Shown here one piece after another: positions 11,901 through 24,460 of a DNA stretch of 64,000 nucleotides. Position 1 is the first letter of the stretch, and the number at the start of each line of letters is the position of its first letter. Source of the stretch: Phorcus lineatus (taxonomy: Eukaryota; Mollusca; Gastropoda; Trochida; Trochidae); assembly GCA_921293015.1 (NCBI GenBank), contig OV121093.1, positions 23,446,622-23,510,621 on the forward strand, given 5' to 3'. The position numbers and the translations under genes were made by a program. A model generated the notes under the pieces. It saw only the letters and a program-made list of their open reading frames with translations, had not been told where the DNA came from and did not search any database.

Positions 11901-13376
11901 ACTGTTGGTATTCTTCACTGAAATGAATTATTTCATACCTCTATCTGACAATAGACGACTTATTACTTTGACTGTCCCAGAATGTTCAAATAAGCATGAC
12001 ATCGGGACGGAAATACTCAGGTCATTCTGACCATGCCGTGTTTATAACACAAGATTATACAAATTACTGCCTTAAAAATACATTACACATTACACGGTGT
12101 CGGGATTCATATATGTACACTATGTGTCTTTATATCGTATGTAAAAAAAATCGTCGTAATTGTCGGTATAAGGGTCGTCAGTATTCAAGTCGCATTACTG
12201 CTCAGTTCGCTTCAACCGGAAACAATTCGAATACAGAGCGGGAGTTGATTGATTTACGTCCCTGAACCCGGAAGTGATAGAACGACGTAGCGTGATGACT
12301 CAATTCAGGACGGACTGGCGCTAAGGAAACGAGTGAGATGTTTGCTAAACACGTGTCAGATAGGTCTGTGCCTTAAAAGTGAAATAATTTTGGGCAGAAA
12401 CAGTTATTCAACGTATCGCCGCCCCCCCCCCCCCCCCTTCCAAAAAAAAAAAAAAACAACCCAAAAGATAAGTATACGATTTCAAGCGAAATTTTAATTG
12501 TGTCTTTTATTCAATGTCCCCTCACATAAAAGCACATTTTGTGCGAGTGTTAGGGCACTACAAGATACTTGCAGAACTTTTTATCAAATCGGTGACCACT
12601 GGATTTTCTTAAGGCAGTTAATCGTTTTGAAAAGTCGTAACATATTAAACATTATATTCATTTTTTTCAAAAATTGTGATGTTGTCTTAATGTAATTACA
12701 GCGTCCGTGCAGTTTTCCTTTTGCTCTAGCATTTATTTTCATCTAACTTTATTTCAGGCTGCTCACGGCTGAAATATTACCCAAAAGGCGTCAGACAATA
12801 ACTCACTTGTCCATTTTACTGGTACTTGTACACATTCTATGAAAGTCGAACAGACTTATAATATTGCCAATTGTTCGTATACTCGCTAATTTTCGGAATG
12901 ACGTAAATGTACAAGGATGGCTTGGTTAACTCTTAAAATCCTTTTTCCAAACACTGCCCCCCTCAATAATGGTAGGAAGACGACGCCAAATGAGTCAGTA
13001 AAACCTTTAAATACCGCTGTAGCCCGAATTTTGGACTCTTTTGACTAGGAGCTGACACAATAATACGTGCAAAGCCTTTGATACATATATGAAGATTAGG
13101 TGGAACTGTCCGATTTATTATTTGCATTTTCAAGAAAGAAATCAAAACCATTATTCTGTTTTTATAGTTTGGTTTGCTCTTTCTTTAGATGATATTTGAT
13201 AAAACAGTCTTTCAAAATATTTGAATCTGTCCGAACCTAGGTCAGATTGAGCTAACTAAACTTGCATAATGGGAGCTACACCAAACATATTAATTTCTCA
13301 AATCCTCTGATGATGGGTTGTTAGCGCACATACAACACCGAATATACATCGGTGTAACCCTGTGCTTCCTGTCAGT
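8924..13376. other. Upstream of the antistasin-like gene; no gene recognised
   Basis: About 4.4 kb of AT-rich DNA containing the presumed promoter and 5' leader near 8924-9050. Longer frames (10125-10337 and 11996-12265, both plus) have no recognisable motif. A poly-C/poly-A tract lies at 12422-12456. CRE-like TGACGTCA-type motifs occur near 11718-11748, but nothing links them to a gene. Confidence 0.4.
12422..12456. repeat. Homopolymer C16 followed by A15
   Basis: A poly-C run is followed within four bases by a poly-A run. Length in an assembly is unreliable. Confidence 0.85.
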
Positions 13377-13631
13377 TTACTCGTTCACTTCCAGCTTGTC
13401 TGTCCTGGTTCTCATATCTGTGTGTTCAAAGTGACCCACTTTTGTTTTGACCCCGGGAGCTCCAGCAGAAATCATGCTAGTCACGCGATGTCTGTTCATG
13501 ACTTCCTCTCTCAAGTAACTCAAATCCACCAATTTCTGCTCTTCAATCTCGCTATTTCCGGGTTCGTTAAACTGAGCATTGAAAGATTCAGTCTTCAGCA
13601 CTTTTGACGTAAAAAGTTTATAAAAGTTGTT
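13377..13631 (-). CDS. Possible terminal exon, unknown protein
   Basis: I do not recognise this protein. After an acceptor-like TTTCAG (13632-13637, minus) an open frame of 84 codons runs to a stop. The peptide is strongly charged and coding-like: an acidic stretch (S-E-I-E-E-Q-K-L-V-D-L), a helical basic part (R-E-E-V-M-N-R-H-R) and a C-terminal K/R/E/D-rich end. The DNA is more GC-rich than its surroundings, which also argues for coding. It could equally be a fragment of a mobile-element protein. No partner exon was identified. Confidence 0.3.
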   Translation of the reverse strand, partial: NNFYKLFTSKVLKTESFNAQFNEPGNSEIEEQKLVDLSYLREEVMNRHRVTSMISAGAPGVKTKVGHFEHTDMRTRTDKLEVNE

Positions 13632-13646
13632 CTGAAACCTGTTCAC

Positions 13647-15699
13647 TTTTTAATCTATGGATGTCACTGCTTATAGTAATCTGCATCAACAATGTGAATA
13701 CAAGTTAAATAAACAAGCTACGCTTTTGTTAACTCTACCAAATAAAGTTGGTTGCATCAAATCTTCAGTCTTGCCACTTTGTTCCATATCATAAGGTATC
13801 GGTACCCTGCTGTGTTGGTCTCATTGTTAAAGCTAATGTTACTAATGTCTCGAGGCTAAGATCAAAATCAATAGAAGCGGGACTGTTCTTATCGAGAAGT
13901 TTATTTGTACATGGCACCGCCAGCGGGATGAAGTCATGTCATCCATGTATCAGAATCTTTTTCTCCATTTCTCTACTTTTATTTTATAACACAAATATTG
14001 GAATTTTTCTCGATGAATGTAGAACAGTTGTGTTTGTAAAATCAGAACCAGAAGTTTCAAAACTTGTACTCGCTTTGTTACCAATGAAAAACACTTAATC
14101 AAATCATTTGAAGGTTGCGTAACCTCATGATACGTTCTGTGATCTGGCAGCAATTGGAAAAACTTTTTATATATGTTGTAATGGTTCCAAGGATTCATGT
14201 ATCTTTGAAAACAACTATGTCAATGAAACACAGATCAGTGGAGATGGACGAGCTGGTTAGGTGTTGGTACAGTCAGTGTTGGCGGTGTTGTCTGATTCAC
14301 AACCCGAAAAATAACAAGAATTTAAGAAATTGCTTACTTTGCTACATTTGTTCACTATCTAAATTGCATGTATATCTATATCTATATCATTGTGAATGAT
14401 TTGAAAGCTTGCTGCTCTAGGATTTTAAGAAACTATGAAAAAGTATATGATATACATGGAATTATTTTGTTAAACATCTCTACTTCCGCGTTAATGGTTC
14501 CATAACGAAATTGTTTATTGTAGTACTTTATATTTTCTTTATGTGATCAACTGACTCCTTTTTATTTGGAATCGGTGTGAGTTATTTTCTTTTGAAAGTG
14601 CAATCACTGATATCTACGGTAATCATACCATGGATTTAATTTATTACGAAATTTGTGAGTTAGTGCCTTTAATCTACAAGCTTCATTCTAGTGGTCCTTT
14701 AGCTTTGTCACGAAGTAGATGTAACTAGAGGAGACTAGATTCTTTACTTTGCAAGTGTTGAACGAAGAAATGGATATCAATATTGTCTGAACTAGACGGA
14801 AATTACATGTCACTTGTGAGAGGCCACCTTTCGTATACAACCTATAATCTGAGACATTGTAAAAATGGGAAATAGCTGTAAAAGGATCGACCCTGTAGAA
14901 TGTGGAACAAGAATGCTGCATGTAGCTTTCCGACCCAGCAGAGGAAAGATTGTTCATGGAAATATTTTAGATATTGTTTTGTGAGCTCGTTTTGCATTTT
15001 CGAATTCGTGAAAATATTAAGATTGGATTCTTAATTATGAAGCATACTGAAAATAACTCTGAATGGCATCTGATTAACATTGCTATGAACTGACCTCTAG
15101 ATAGGTTCCACGTTCTCCCAATGTCTTGCAAACTTTAAAATAGGAATGCTTTTATTTTTTACAACTCAAGGTTTTGCTGAAAGACATCAGTTATTCCGTT
15201 TTTTCTTTCCAAATGATTAGCTTGCTATTGTGAAAAATTATTTAAAAAAAGAATAGCATCTTATTTGTGTCAACATCTGTTAAATTTACGTTGATAAAGT
15301 GAAAAGGATGAATATCTTCTATTCTATTGCTTTATACGTGAGTGATATATATGACTACGATGCACTCCGCGTGAAAATAATAATGATAATAATAAACTTG
15401 ATCTTGAGAAGGAACTTAACAAACAACACCAATGGCGAATTGTGTGTGTAACGTTCAATAACATATATTTTGACAATATTCTTAAATTGGGATCAACTTA
15501 CTCATGGTCATGAAATGTGATCAAGTGATTCCTTTTCATTTGATATCACTGTTAACGAGTCGGGTTTAATATTTTCTTGTGTAATCTTGTGAAAATACTG
15601 ATACGTTTGGTAGACATGCCCATATAAATCAAATTCATTTAGAAAACTATGAGTTGGTCCCATTCGTTCCCTCGCGTGTCGCCCCAGCCCCAGCCAGAC
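13647..15699. other. Intergenic AT-rich DNA, nothing recognised
   Basis: Several frames of 80-116 codons (13748-14098 +, 13950-14198 -, 14115-14399 +, 14688-14957 -) have no domain, no consistent splice sites, and overlap each other on both strands. Confidence 0.4.
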
Positions 15700-15945
15700 C
15701 GTTCTGCCTGCTAGCTGGTAACTCTAGATATTTTTAACAGGCAAGTGCGGACGTCGGAGAAAGCAACCTTTTGCACCCGAGATTGAAACCTAAATTCAAG
15801 AGAACACGAAGTTGTGTTTGTTTTCTACACTTAAAAGGCCCTATCTCTAAAAATATCGGGGTTACAGTAACATTCAATAGCTTATTGTAAAATCTACATC
15901 CTCTACAAATATTTGCAAGTATGAATAACATAAGTACTGACATAG
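15700..15945. repeat. Repeat B, copy 1, left part
   Basis: This matches 48745-48970 in order: CTAGCTGG, GCGGACGTCGGAGAAA, ACACGAAGTTGTGTTT, GGGTTACAGT, CAATAGCTTATTGTAAA and CTCTACAA blocks. The match stops at 15945 and resumes at 18250, so this copy was split by later insertions. The nature of the repeat is unknown; it has no convincing coding frame. Confidence 0.7.
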
Positions 15946-16092
15946 ACAATAACTAACGAGTGACGGGGAATGACAGATTATCTTTCCCCAGTTATATTGA
16001 TTTCGTAATTCTCAAGCCTTGGCGAGAGAATTACACAATTAATATAACGAGGGAAAGATAATCTGTCATTTCCGTCATGAGTTGGTTATTGT
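15946..16092. mobile_element. Foldback element, 147 bp hairpin
   Basis: Arms of about 70 bases starting ACAATAAC and ending GTTATTGT pair with about 88 percent identity, including an unbroken ATGACAGATTATCTTTCCC block. The centre is CTCAAGCCTTGGCGAGAG. It is inserted in repeat B. It may be one end of a larger unit reaching 16782, since a similar hairpin-plus-body layout is found at 18966-19960. Confidence 0.75.
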
Positions 16093-16782
16093 TTATATTA
16101 CTTATATGATTTTTAATAGATTAAAACTTAAATATGTTAGAAATAATCATTCTTCTATAAAAGATTAGGGTTGCGAATCTCCAAATTCATACGCGTGTGC
16201 TGTGACTTTACTTGAGTCTTACCTACGCACGGGTAGATTGTCATGTATGAAAAGGCTTCAAAACAAAATGTAGATATTGTATTTGTTGAAAGCTTATTCC
16301 TTATTTCATAACCCTTATTCAAAATAATTTTATTTAACACTTTTGTGTTAATTTGAAGAGGTCAGCAACGCCCGTAATAATACAAGACAGCTGAACTTTT
16401 TGTGACGTAAATGATGGCAATGTGACGTCATAGCCGTTCGTGTCTATGACGTCTTTACGGAACGAAACCTGGCGCTTCTTCTAGACTGTTACCTTAGCCT
16501 AATGAAGAAGTAATTCAATAATGGCCAATTTCTATACTTTTCTGCGATGTGGCAGGCTTATTTTACGTTTTTAGTGGCGGCACATCTGCGAAATGACGAA
16601 TGGCTACTACTTTGAATACATAAACATCGTTAAAATTCAGAAAACGGGTAAACAAATTACCAGTCGGGGAAAAGTTTGAAAGATGAATGAAATAGTCTCG
16701 GCAACACGTTCGTCTTCATTGGTTCATAACAACCAATCAAATGCGATGTAACTCCCATGTGACTTATAATACCCATAATATA
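16093..16782. other. Body sequence between foldback and Tc1 element
   Basis: No gene. It is richer in CpG and TGACGT motifs than its surroundings (16400-16460). It ends with a CCAATCAA motif near 16731 that also occurs near the right end of the 18966-19960 unit. Because repeat B is interrupted across it, the segment is inserted DNA, probably part of the same unit as the adjacent hairpin. Confidence 0.4.
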
Positions 16783-16784
16783 TA

Positions 16785-18247
16785 CACCTGGAAAAAAGTA
16801 TTGCAACACCTGCTTTTTCAATGATTGTCATAATACAAATAAATGGTATTCGATAATAGAAGATCCAATCCATATCAAATTGGTTGTCTAAGATTAATCA
16901 CAAACTAATGACAGAAAAACAACAAACTATTCAGTAAATGTACACTTTATCATTTCAAAAACAGTCATTGAAGTAACACCTGTAAAAAATTACAATTTGA
17001 GAGTCGAAAATGTTTTACTGTAACAACAGTGTTCTCTTAGTTGAGATGGATCTGAAATATTACTGACTTAACCCCAATACTAAAGACTTTAAAACACGAA
17101 AAAAAGTCAGTATTTAGTGTAACCCCCATTCACACGAAGGACTGTAGTAACACGTCTCCTCATTGACTGAACAAGACGCTGAAGTTGCCTTTGGGGCAAT
17201 AGGTTCCATTCCTGATGAAGAACTGCATCAAGTTCAGCAAGGTTTTGAATCGGAGGTTGTCTGTTGATAATCCTACGGCCTAAAATGTCCCATAAATGTT
17301 CGATCGGATTCAGATCTGGACTCCTAGCTGGCCAGGGCAATGTTGTGATGGCTTCTTGGCGGAGATAATCAGCAACCACGCGTGCTCTGTGAGGTCTGGC
17401 ATTATCGTCCATGAAGACGGGTCGTGTACGGAGGGGGTGGTTGTCGAAATGAGGAACAAGAGCATGTTGGAGGATGTCTCGCTGGTACTTTTGTCCTGTA
17501 AGATTACCCCTGATAGTTATCAAGGGAAGCTTACAGTCGTACGAAAGCATCCACATACCATCAAAGATCCACCACCGAATTGAACCTGTTCCATGATGTT
17601 CCTTTGAGCATAGGCTGTTCCCCTTTCTCGCCAAACCCTCAATCTGCCGTCTGTCATGGTACCCTGCCCTTTTTAGTCGATTACGGACTGTCCTGTCAGA
17701 GATACGCCTATTGGGTAGCCACTCTCGTTTCAACTGTTTGCTAATCGCAAATGGTTGGCGTCGCACATGCCTAAGGAGGGCCCTATCTTCTCTTCCAGTT
17801 GTACAGTTGTCGTTTTCGGTCCTTTACGTCATCAGTTTGACGGTGTTTTTTTCAAAATTCGGCTGACGGTCGAATGATGATGACCCAGTTTAGCTCCAAT
17901 TTGTCGTAGAGACATTCCAGCATTTTTCATGCCAACAATCTGCCATCTTCTTGCTGTAGAAATCTGCGGAGGACCCATATTGTCAAGTGATGTGTGCTAT
18001 AAGTTTGTCTTTCTACAGGTCGATGTTCTTTACTGACAGTTCTCAAACTGCCTTTATATAACCCCTCGGGTGTCATAACTGCACGTGCATTATAACATGC
18101 ATGTGCAGTAAGATGTTGCGTTTTGGTAACACATTTCTACGTAGATTTCTCAACGTACCTGGAAAAGCCTCATTTGTTCATATGGTATACAGGACATGGG
18201 ACAAAATCAAGATTCATTCCGGTGTTGCAATACTTTTTTTCCAGGTG
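16785..18247 (-). mobile_element. Tc1/mariner-type transposon, complete ends, 1463 bp
   Basis: The left end begins CACCTGGAAAAAAGTATTGC and the right end is its reverse complement with one extra A. The matching ends are about 26-27 bases and flanked by TA at 16783-16784 and 18248-18249, the target site of this superfamily. The element holds one decayed transposase gene on the minus strand. The right flank continues repeat B. Confidence 0.9.
17107..17978 (-). pseudogene. Tc1-type (DD34E) transposase, broken
   Basis: The start ATG at 17978-17976 opens a helix-turn-helix region (S-L-R-Q-I-G-A-K-L then H-S-T-V-S-R-I-L), but that frame stops after about 50 codons. The rest continues in another frame as a 219-codon open stretch. 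It contains the second catalytic Asp in M-D-D-N-A-R-P-H-R-A and the catalytic Glu in N-P-I-E-H-L-W-D; exactly 34 residues lie between them, the DD34E spacing of Tc1. The segment that normally carries the first catalytic Asp (the S-D-E-S-R-F region) appears deleted or frameshifted between the N-terminal part and the D-G-M-W region. The enzyme must therefore be inactive. Known role: cut-and-paste DNA transposition at TA sites. Confidence 0.88.
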
Positions 18248-18249
18248 TA

Positions 18250-18467
18250 TTTATTAATACTACATGTTAAAATGACTGGTAAATGGGGCATAAAAATACA
18301 TTTGAACACGTAAGAATTGACACAGTCGGCAAATAAAGACATAAATTGAAAATTGATAAATGAATGAAAAGGACATAACATGTAATTTACAATAATTGGT
18401 GACATTTCATAAAAATACATTTGATAAGAGGTGAGAAAAAAGAGATATGTTCGAACAGCGTGACAAA
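18250..18467. repeat. Repeat B, copy 1, right part
   Basis: This continues the match to 48960-49192: AATACTACATGT, AAATGGGGCAT, CATTTGAACAC, CACAGTCGGC-AATAAAGACAT, GTCATTTCATAAAAATACATT and TTCGAAC-GCGTGAC blocks. Together with 15700-15945 it restores one copy with 2.3 kb of younger DNA between. Confidence 0.7.
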
Positions 18468-18965
18468 AACAAGCAATATCTCCATAGACAACACATGCCC
18501 TAGAAGCAATTGCTTCTCACTACTCAATATAGACCCTGAGATCAAGATCCAAATCCTGCTTATGTATCATGACGTACAAAGCCATTTCTTGGAGTGAAAG
18601 ATAAGTATATTAACACCATGAGTGATACCATTCCAAGTCAGGTATCTACGAAATGTTTTTTTAACTAAATAGAGGCTGTTTCTTACCTATCAAAAAGGGT
18701 ACGTTAAAACAGAAGGCCTAAAAGCATACATAGTTTTTTTTAAATATTTTTTTGAAATATCAGGTTAAAGCAAGGACTTGCTAAAGTGGTATTACAAATA
18801 TGACCTCTTCAAAGGAAACGGCTTTTGATATCAGAACATGAACATTGCAAATATCACTATTTTGGTAATTATTGATTCTTGGATAATGTGCCGAACTATA
18901 TCCATATATATTGAAACTTTTTTCAACATTTTCCTTTTAAGAGACATGGAAACGTTGTTTAATAA
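18468..18965. other. No feature seen
   Basis: AT-rich DNA with short homopolymer runs; frames are short and without motifs. Confidence 0.4.
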
Positions 18966-19960
18966 AGAATTGAATGTCAGTTTGTGTGTTTGCAATGGCA
19001 AATGAACGATGTCAAAGCTATATTCAAACTCTTGTGAACCAAGCGAGCTTGCGAGCGGGTTCACATGAGAGTTTGAATGTAGGTTTGACATCGTTCATTT
19101 TCCATTGCAAACACAAAAACTGACATTCAATTCTTATAATTTCGCACCATATTTGGTCATATTTGTTAAGCGGAGTAATACAAATTTTGTCTTAGCCTCT
19201 GAACGAGTGACATTGTGCAACGAGAAAAGTTCCAATTAAAAATTCTACCGCCCGTTTATTCCGTAAATTTCATTATATTGAGGAATAGCGGCGCTAAAAC
19301 AAAATGAATGAAGCGTACACAGAAATAAAATCCACACAAGTACACAAGTTCAGAGTTATCTGCCTTATGAATAATTATAACCATGTCATGGCGGCCGCTA
19401 CGAGCCGACATTTGTTCGTGTCTCTTCGCCTAAATATGTAAACAACAGTCGTTCTAGCAAGGCTGTTATTACAAGGACAGAGCATTCTCCCCTCACTTAT
19501 CAAGTATGGATTTATCGTGAGTGTTTTATCGGGTTTAGTATACGCCATGGTTCCCTAAAATGATCGTGATGTGAAATTTGTCTTGCGATTGTCGAAGGGC
19601 ATCTCGTTTTGTTCGCTTCAGTTTAAAAGGCAAAAACACCTGATGCGATGCACATTCATAGAAACAATTAAATCTAACAAATTATATATTCAATTTCCTC
19701 TTTTCATTTTACTGAATAAAGAAAAACGAATATGGTAAGTAAGAATTTATATAAATTTGTCACTAGATTCGACTTGGACATCCAGCAAGTAAAGTAGTTC
19801 CGGTAAATGTTCACACGATCTATATCGGCTAGAAACTGTTCACACATGTATGAACATTTTATTCGGAGACTTCATGAAGTCTGGAATTAAGATCACATGA
19901 CCGTGCTCTCAACCAATCAACGTTCAGGATTATGTGTAAACTTCAAAGTGCGAAATTATA
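18966..19960. mobile_element. Hairpin-plus-body non-autonomous element
   Basis: The left 169 bases (18966-19134) form a foldback: the arms begin AGAATTGAATGTCA and end TGACATTCAATTCT, about 90 percent paired, with CGAGCTTGCGAGCGGGTTC at the tip. Directly after it, TATAATTTCGCAC (19135-19147) has a perfect inverted partner, GTGCGAAATTATA (19948-19960). The two enclose a CpG-richer, non-coding body of about 800 bases. The right end carries CCAATCAACG, similar to the unit at 15946-16782. No transposase was found. The superfamily is unknown. Confidence 0.6.
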
Positions 19961-22900
19961 TGAGTGTGATTCCTGGCCTAGTCAAACACTCAGTTATATA
20001 TGCATGTGCTCTCTCTGTCGTTTGCATTCTAAGTGTATTTTCTGAGTAAACAATAGCAAGTTTATGAAGTGTTATATCAAACCTCATCTCGAATCTCCGC
20101 CAATCAGAGGAATAATTGAGCAGCTTCCTGCCAGTAATTAGATTAGTATCTTCTAGGATTGATCCCATCTTCGAAATGAGGAAATTGTAATAAAAATCAA
20201 TTCCCTCTTATTCTCTCAGAGCAGCCTCTTCTGAGAAGGGACACCACTCTTCTGTAGACACTGTAACACGTTGTGCAATATATCTTATCATTTAACACTG
20301 CCAGTCGATGAGGAGATACCACCTATTGAATTGTCATCGTAGCACTTCAGACCATATAGTTTAATTTACGAAATCAATTACAATATTCTATAGAAATAAC
20401 ATCGGAGACTCTCTATCTTTCCATGTATGGCAAGAGTAAAATAGTCCTTTCTCCGCTATACGTTACCTACTTAAACTGTTGACTCTCTAAGACTGGTGTC
20501 ATTATAAATGTAAAATAACAGTTTAAAATATTAGTTTGATGGCGGAGGTATGAGTATAATACAACTATTGACTTTAACATTTTTCACATGCAAACATAGT
20601 AAATAAAATGAAATTATCCAGACTGAACAAATAAAAAGCCATTGTGTGTCAGACGTACATTGAAATCATTGTGCTCCTCCCCGTTTACCTTGACTTTTTT
20701 TTTTTTTTTTTTTAATTACCATATTTTTCGTACAGGCATGACATACATAAACAGTTTGACATCAATACATCGTTTCACATGGTTCTCATACATAAACTCG
20801 GCATGCACAGTTCATTTATACATCAATATCAAGCTGTTACTAGGTATAAGTATTATCTATACATGCATATGAAAACCAAAAATGCAGAGATACCTACAAC
20901 TGTTGGGAAATGAATCCAAAGGATTTAACCACTTATTCACATTAGAATCGAGTTATAACACAAAAGAAAACCTCTTAGATTACGAGTTTCGAAAAAGTAG
21001 ATGTAGTGTTGACCAGAATTGTATGAATTTCTCTTCATTTTGGTTGGATAGGTAGATACCTTGACTTGTACTCGATGTCCATACACATATCACAGTTATC
21101 AAAGATCTTACCAGTAATAATCCTTGGTTATTCCATCTACATACAGATTTCCACATTAACCCTTCGGGATAAAATAGCCCAGCTTTTATAGCATTGTGTT
21201 ATCGTGTTAGTATTGGCAATGTGATCTTCTTCATTTATCATGATGGTAATGCAATCAACAAGGGTCTTTTTGGTCTGGTTGAAGATGTTCGAGCCCGTGG
21301 TTGTCAACTTACTGCACAGAAACACAGATTGTAAAATTGTTACTGCTTCGATACTCAATTCTGCCGCACGAGTGTTATTCCATGTTGTTCCTGATTTTGA
21401 TATCGTAGGTCAGAACTGCCCATACATGTCATGAGTGCAACACGACCACGGGTTCATCTAGGGTCCATTTTAAAGTTTGTCTTTGTGCCTGCCTGTTGGC
21501 CTAGAAATCAATAAAAGATTAAATCTTTACAATCCAGGTGATGCAACATGTACAGAGATATCGTAAACACAGTTGTTCTTACGTGTCCTTAGATTGAGAT
21601 GATGTGGAATATACTATCGATTCATGGGCGAGATGTTACAACAGCTTACTCAATCACTCTCAAACAAATGTTTTGTGAGTACGTTAATGTGTCACAAGGG
21701 TATATGTATGTAGATCGCAAGTGTATTTATCAAACGTGTATGTGTCGTCCATGTATACTTGTATGTTGCGTATATGCAAGTCATGCACATGTGTGTGTAC
21801 CTGTGGGTGTGTGTGATCAATTACAATGGAAGATTCATCTGCGTATCATTACAAATTTGACCAATTCAGCTTTGCACTTGGTATTCAAGGGGACTATTAA
21901 TCTTAAACTTTGTAATCATTTATGAAGTGGACCCTACCAAACTGTAGTGTACATACCTTTGCACTGCAATGCATATGTGCACATATATTAACTTAGTCAA
22001 AGCTATATTCCAAATTATCGTTTTCTTAGTACACAGACAGGCTGTGATCGTGCACAGATAGATACCTCGTGAACATGTAATTGTACAAGCACTATTGTCT
22101 GTGTGAATACTAATGAGAGAAAAATGAAAATTAACCACCAAATGGTTTGTCAAGGGTGTTAATATGAACATCTATATGCAAACAGTGTAAAGAGGGTTGA
22201 TGTCTGATTAGCTCAGGTCAAATGTGATACATATGTATACACGTACATTGTGATGCTTTGAATATGGTGAAAATAGATTAAATGAATGTGGTGGACTTGG
22301 ATAGGAAGGACTGTACTTTTCTTGACTATTTGTCTGTGAACAATAGATCTCCCTAGAATTTGGTAAATTGGAGCCAGGATATTCAAATCGCAATTTTGCG
22401 TTGTGAGAAATTATCTAGGAGGTATTTCAATGTTTAGACTTTTAACCATTTTGATGGATTTGAGTTTTAAGAAAATAATATATAAAAGAACAATATTTAC
22501 TACTTCTTCGCAAGTTATATATACATATATATTTTATATTCATTATATATTTGGAAAGGCGCTCCCAGCTGCTATATAATCATGAAACTTATGATGGCAT
22601 GTCGTTATTCTGTGACCAAGCATACATAAGCATACAGGCAATTACTATAAACTCTTACTAGTAATCTTGACCAAAACTCTCAGTTTATCTTGACTGTGAT
22701 CACTGTATGGTTCACATACTGTATGTATAGTGTTCAAAGAAAAGATTTATTATCATATAATATGTTTATTGTGCCGTTATTTTCTTAAAAAGTAACTTGC
22801 TACTGGTTAAAAAGATATGATTTTAAAATGGTATTCATTATCCGAGCAAACACGAATGACTTTAAATGGTAACTAGTATTTTTAAAACATTCTTGAGATT

Positions 22901-23138
22901 TAATCTGGAAGAAGTTTCATAACATTGAAACGAGGGATTTGAGATGTTATATGTTTGCAAAGTGTGAAACTGAGTTCGATCGAGAGAACAGATCCACGCA
23001 TATCATAATATCGCAGGTTATCAACATATGAGCACTGCATCTATGACAAGAACCATGACCAGAGACCACGCCAGACGGACGAATCTGTTGTTCACGTAGA
23101 CGCCACGTTACCTCAGTATGTGATGCCCAGGTCAAAAT
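19961..23138. other. Intergenic, nothing recognised
   Basis: AT-rich, with poly-T at about 20695-20713 and a GT-rich stretch near 21785-21825. The frame at 21599-21925 (+, 108 codons) is rich in Cys, Val and Tyr because of the TGTATGTG-like sequence and has no recognised domain. Confidence 0.4.
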
Positions 23139-23334
23139 ACACATTATCTTGGACTGGTGGGCAGCTAATGTGCTTGATTACAAACAGAAACCATTTGCTG
23201 TGATTGCATCACATGTCTAATGTGAAACTGATTACTTTACCAATAGCAGAAGTAATGGAACTTGAAAATATTTATTGGTTGGAGAGCAACGATTAATGAA
23301 AACATGCATGTGTGATTATCTCGGTGCCTTTTAA
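23139..23334 (+). repeat. Inverted-pair repeat, copy 1
   Basis: This matches the reverse complement of 28140-28333 at roughly 80-85 percent: ACATTATCTTGGACTGG, GATTACAAACAGAAA, GTGAAACTGATTACTTTA, TAATGGAACTTGAAAATAT and CATGCATGTGTGATTATC blocks. The right end is GCCTT followed by TTAA (23331-23334), which is also where copy 2 ends. Confidence 0.7.
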
Positions 23335-24460
23335 CCCAACTTTGATGAGTGCTAACAATTACGTCATATTACATCCTGAATTAAGAGCAGATATTGGACG
23401 ATTTTCAAGAATGCAATTTTTCGCTTTTGTTTTTACTGGTTGATGCTGTATTATAATGCCAAATGCAACAGCAACCTTTAAAAACTATAGTGTATGTTAC
23501 AGTTATTGACGTAGCTCCATAACTGAATGTACAGGAACACGAAAATCCAATTTTGGCAGTCACGTTTCACTTCATTGTGGAATTTAATTTGTCAGAAGAG
23601 CTTTCAGCATACCTTATGCTGTTGCCAGTTTTTATAAAGATTCACCTGCACATATCGTGAATAATCAAATACGGTATAGATTTCTTCATAAACTGATTGC
23701 AGGGACTGTGTGTTTTAACAGTATTACCTTTAAAAAGAAGTCTTTTCTGAGGAAAATTTGGGGACATCGTCTATTTGAAATCTGAATGAGGGTAAAACTT
23801 GAACTGGAAACAAAAGTACAAGTAAAGAAACAAGAGAACTAAAAATAAAGCTGATATAAAGGTATGAATATTGAAAAAAAATTGAACTTCCTAGTGCTTT
23901 TGCCAGTGTGACTCTTATAGTTGTGTAAAACAAAACAATCATTACATTTTCTCCAAATGCGCAGTCGGTTGTTATTTCAAACAGTAATGAATTCAACAAT
24001 GTTATGACGGCTATAACAAAATTTTCTTGCCACGTTGAACTTCATGGTCATGTGATCTGTTTTCATTCTTAATTCGAACCTATATAGTATTCTAGTATTA
24101 TACTCTAGGTTTCTGTGGCGAGGATCAGTAACACGTTAATAGATTAGATTGACTTCATTCCACAAATGCTGTTAATATATGATACTTTTTATTTGTAAAA
24201 TTGACATTTATTTGTCAAATATGTTACATTTCTGAGAAAAGAGTTAGAGTGACCGAACTGAATACGTCAATAATTCGGAAACGGCTGTTTGAGTTTTCGC
24301 TAGAAAAAGGTGTCTACGTTTTTATTGACTTTTGACTTTCCAAGCATGGCTTAGTGTGCCCTCAGTTGACAGATGATAGAGAGGGTCTTTCCACTTTTCA
24401 ACCTTCTGAATGACTGCAGGTCGTGAGCAAATATTACTTATATCGATCACTTCCTTTCAG
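23335..24460. other. No gene recognised
   Basis: AT-rich. The 89-codon frame at 23730-23999 (-) has hydrophobic runs but no splice or motif support. Confidence 0.4.

Noticed and set aside
17296..17583. 95-codon plus-strand frame
   Set aside because: Antisense shadow of the Tc1 transposase relic.
21599..21925. 108-codon Cys-rich plus-strand frame, possible secreted peptide
   Set aside because: Cysteines come from GT-rich repetitive sequence; no signal peptide, domain spacing or splice support.
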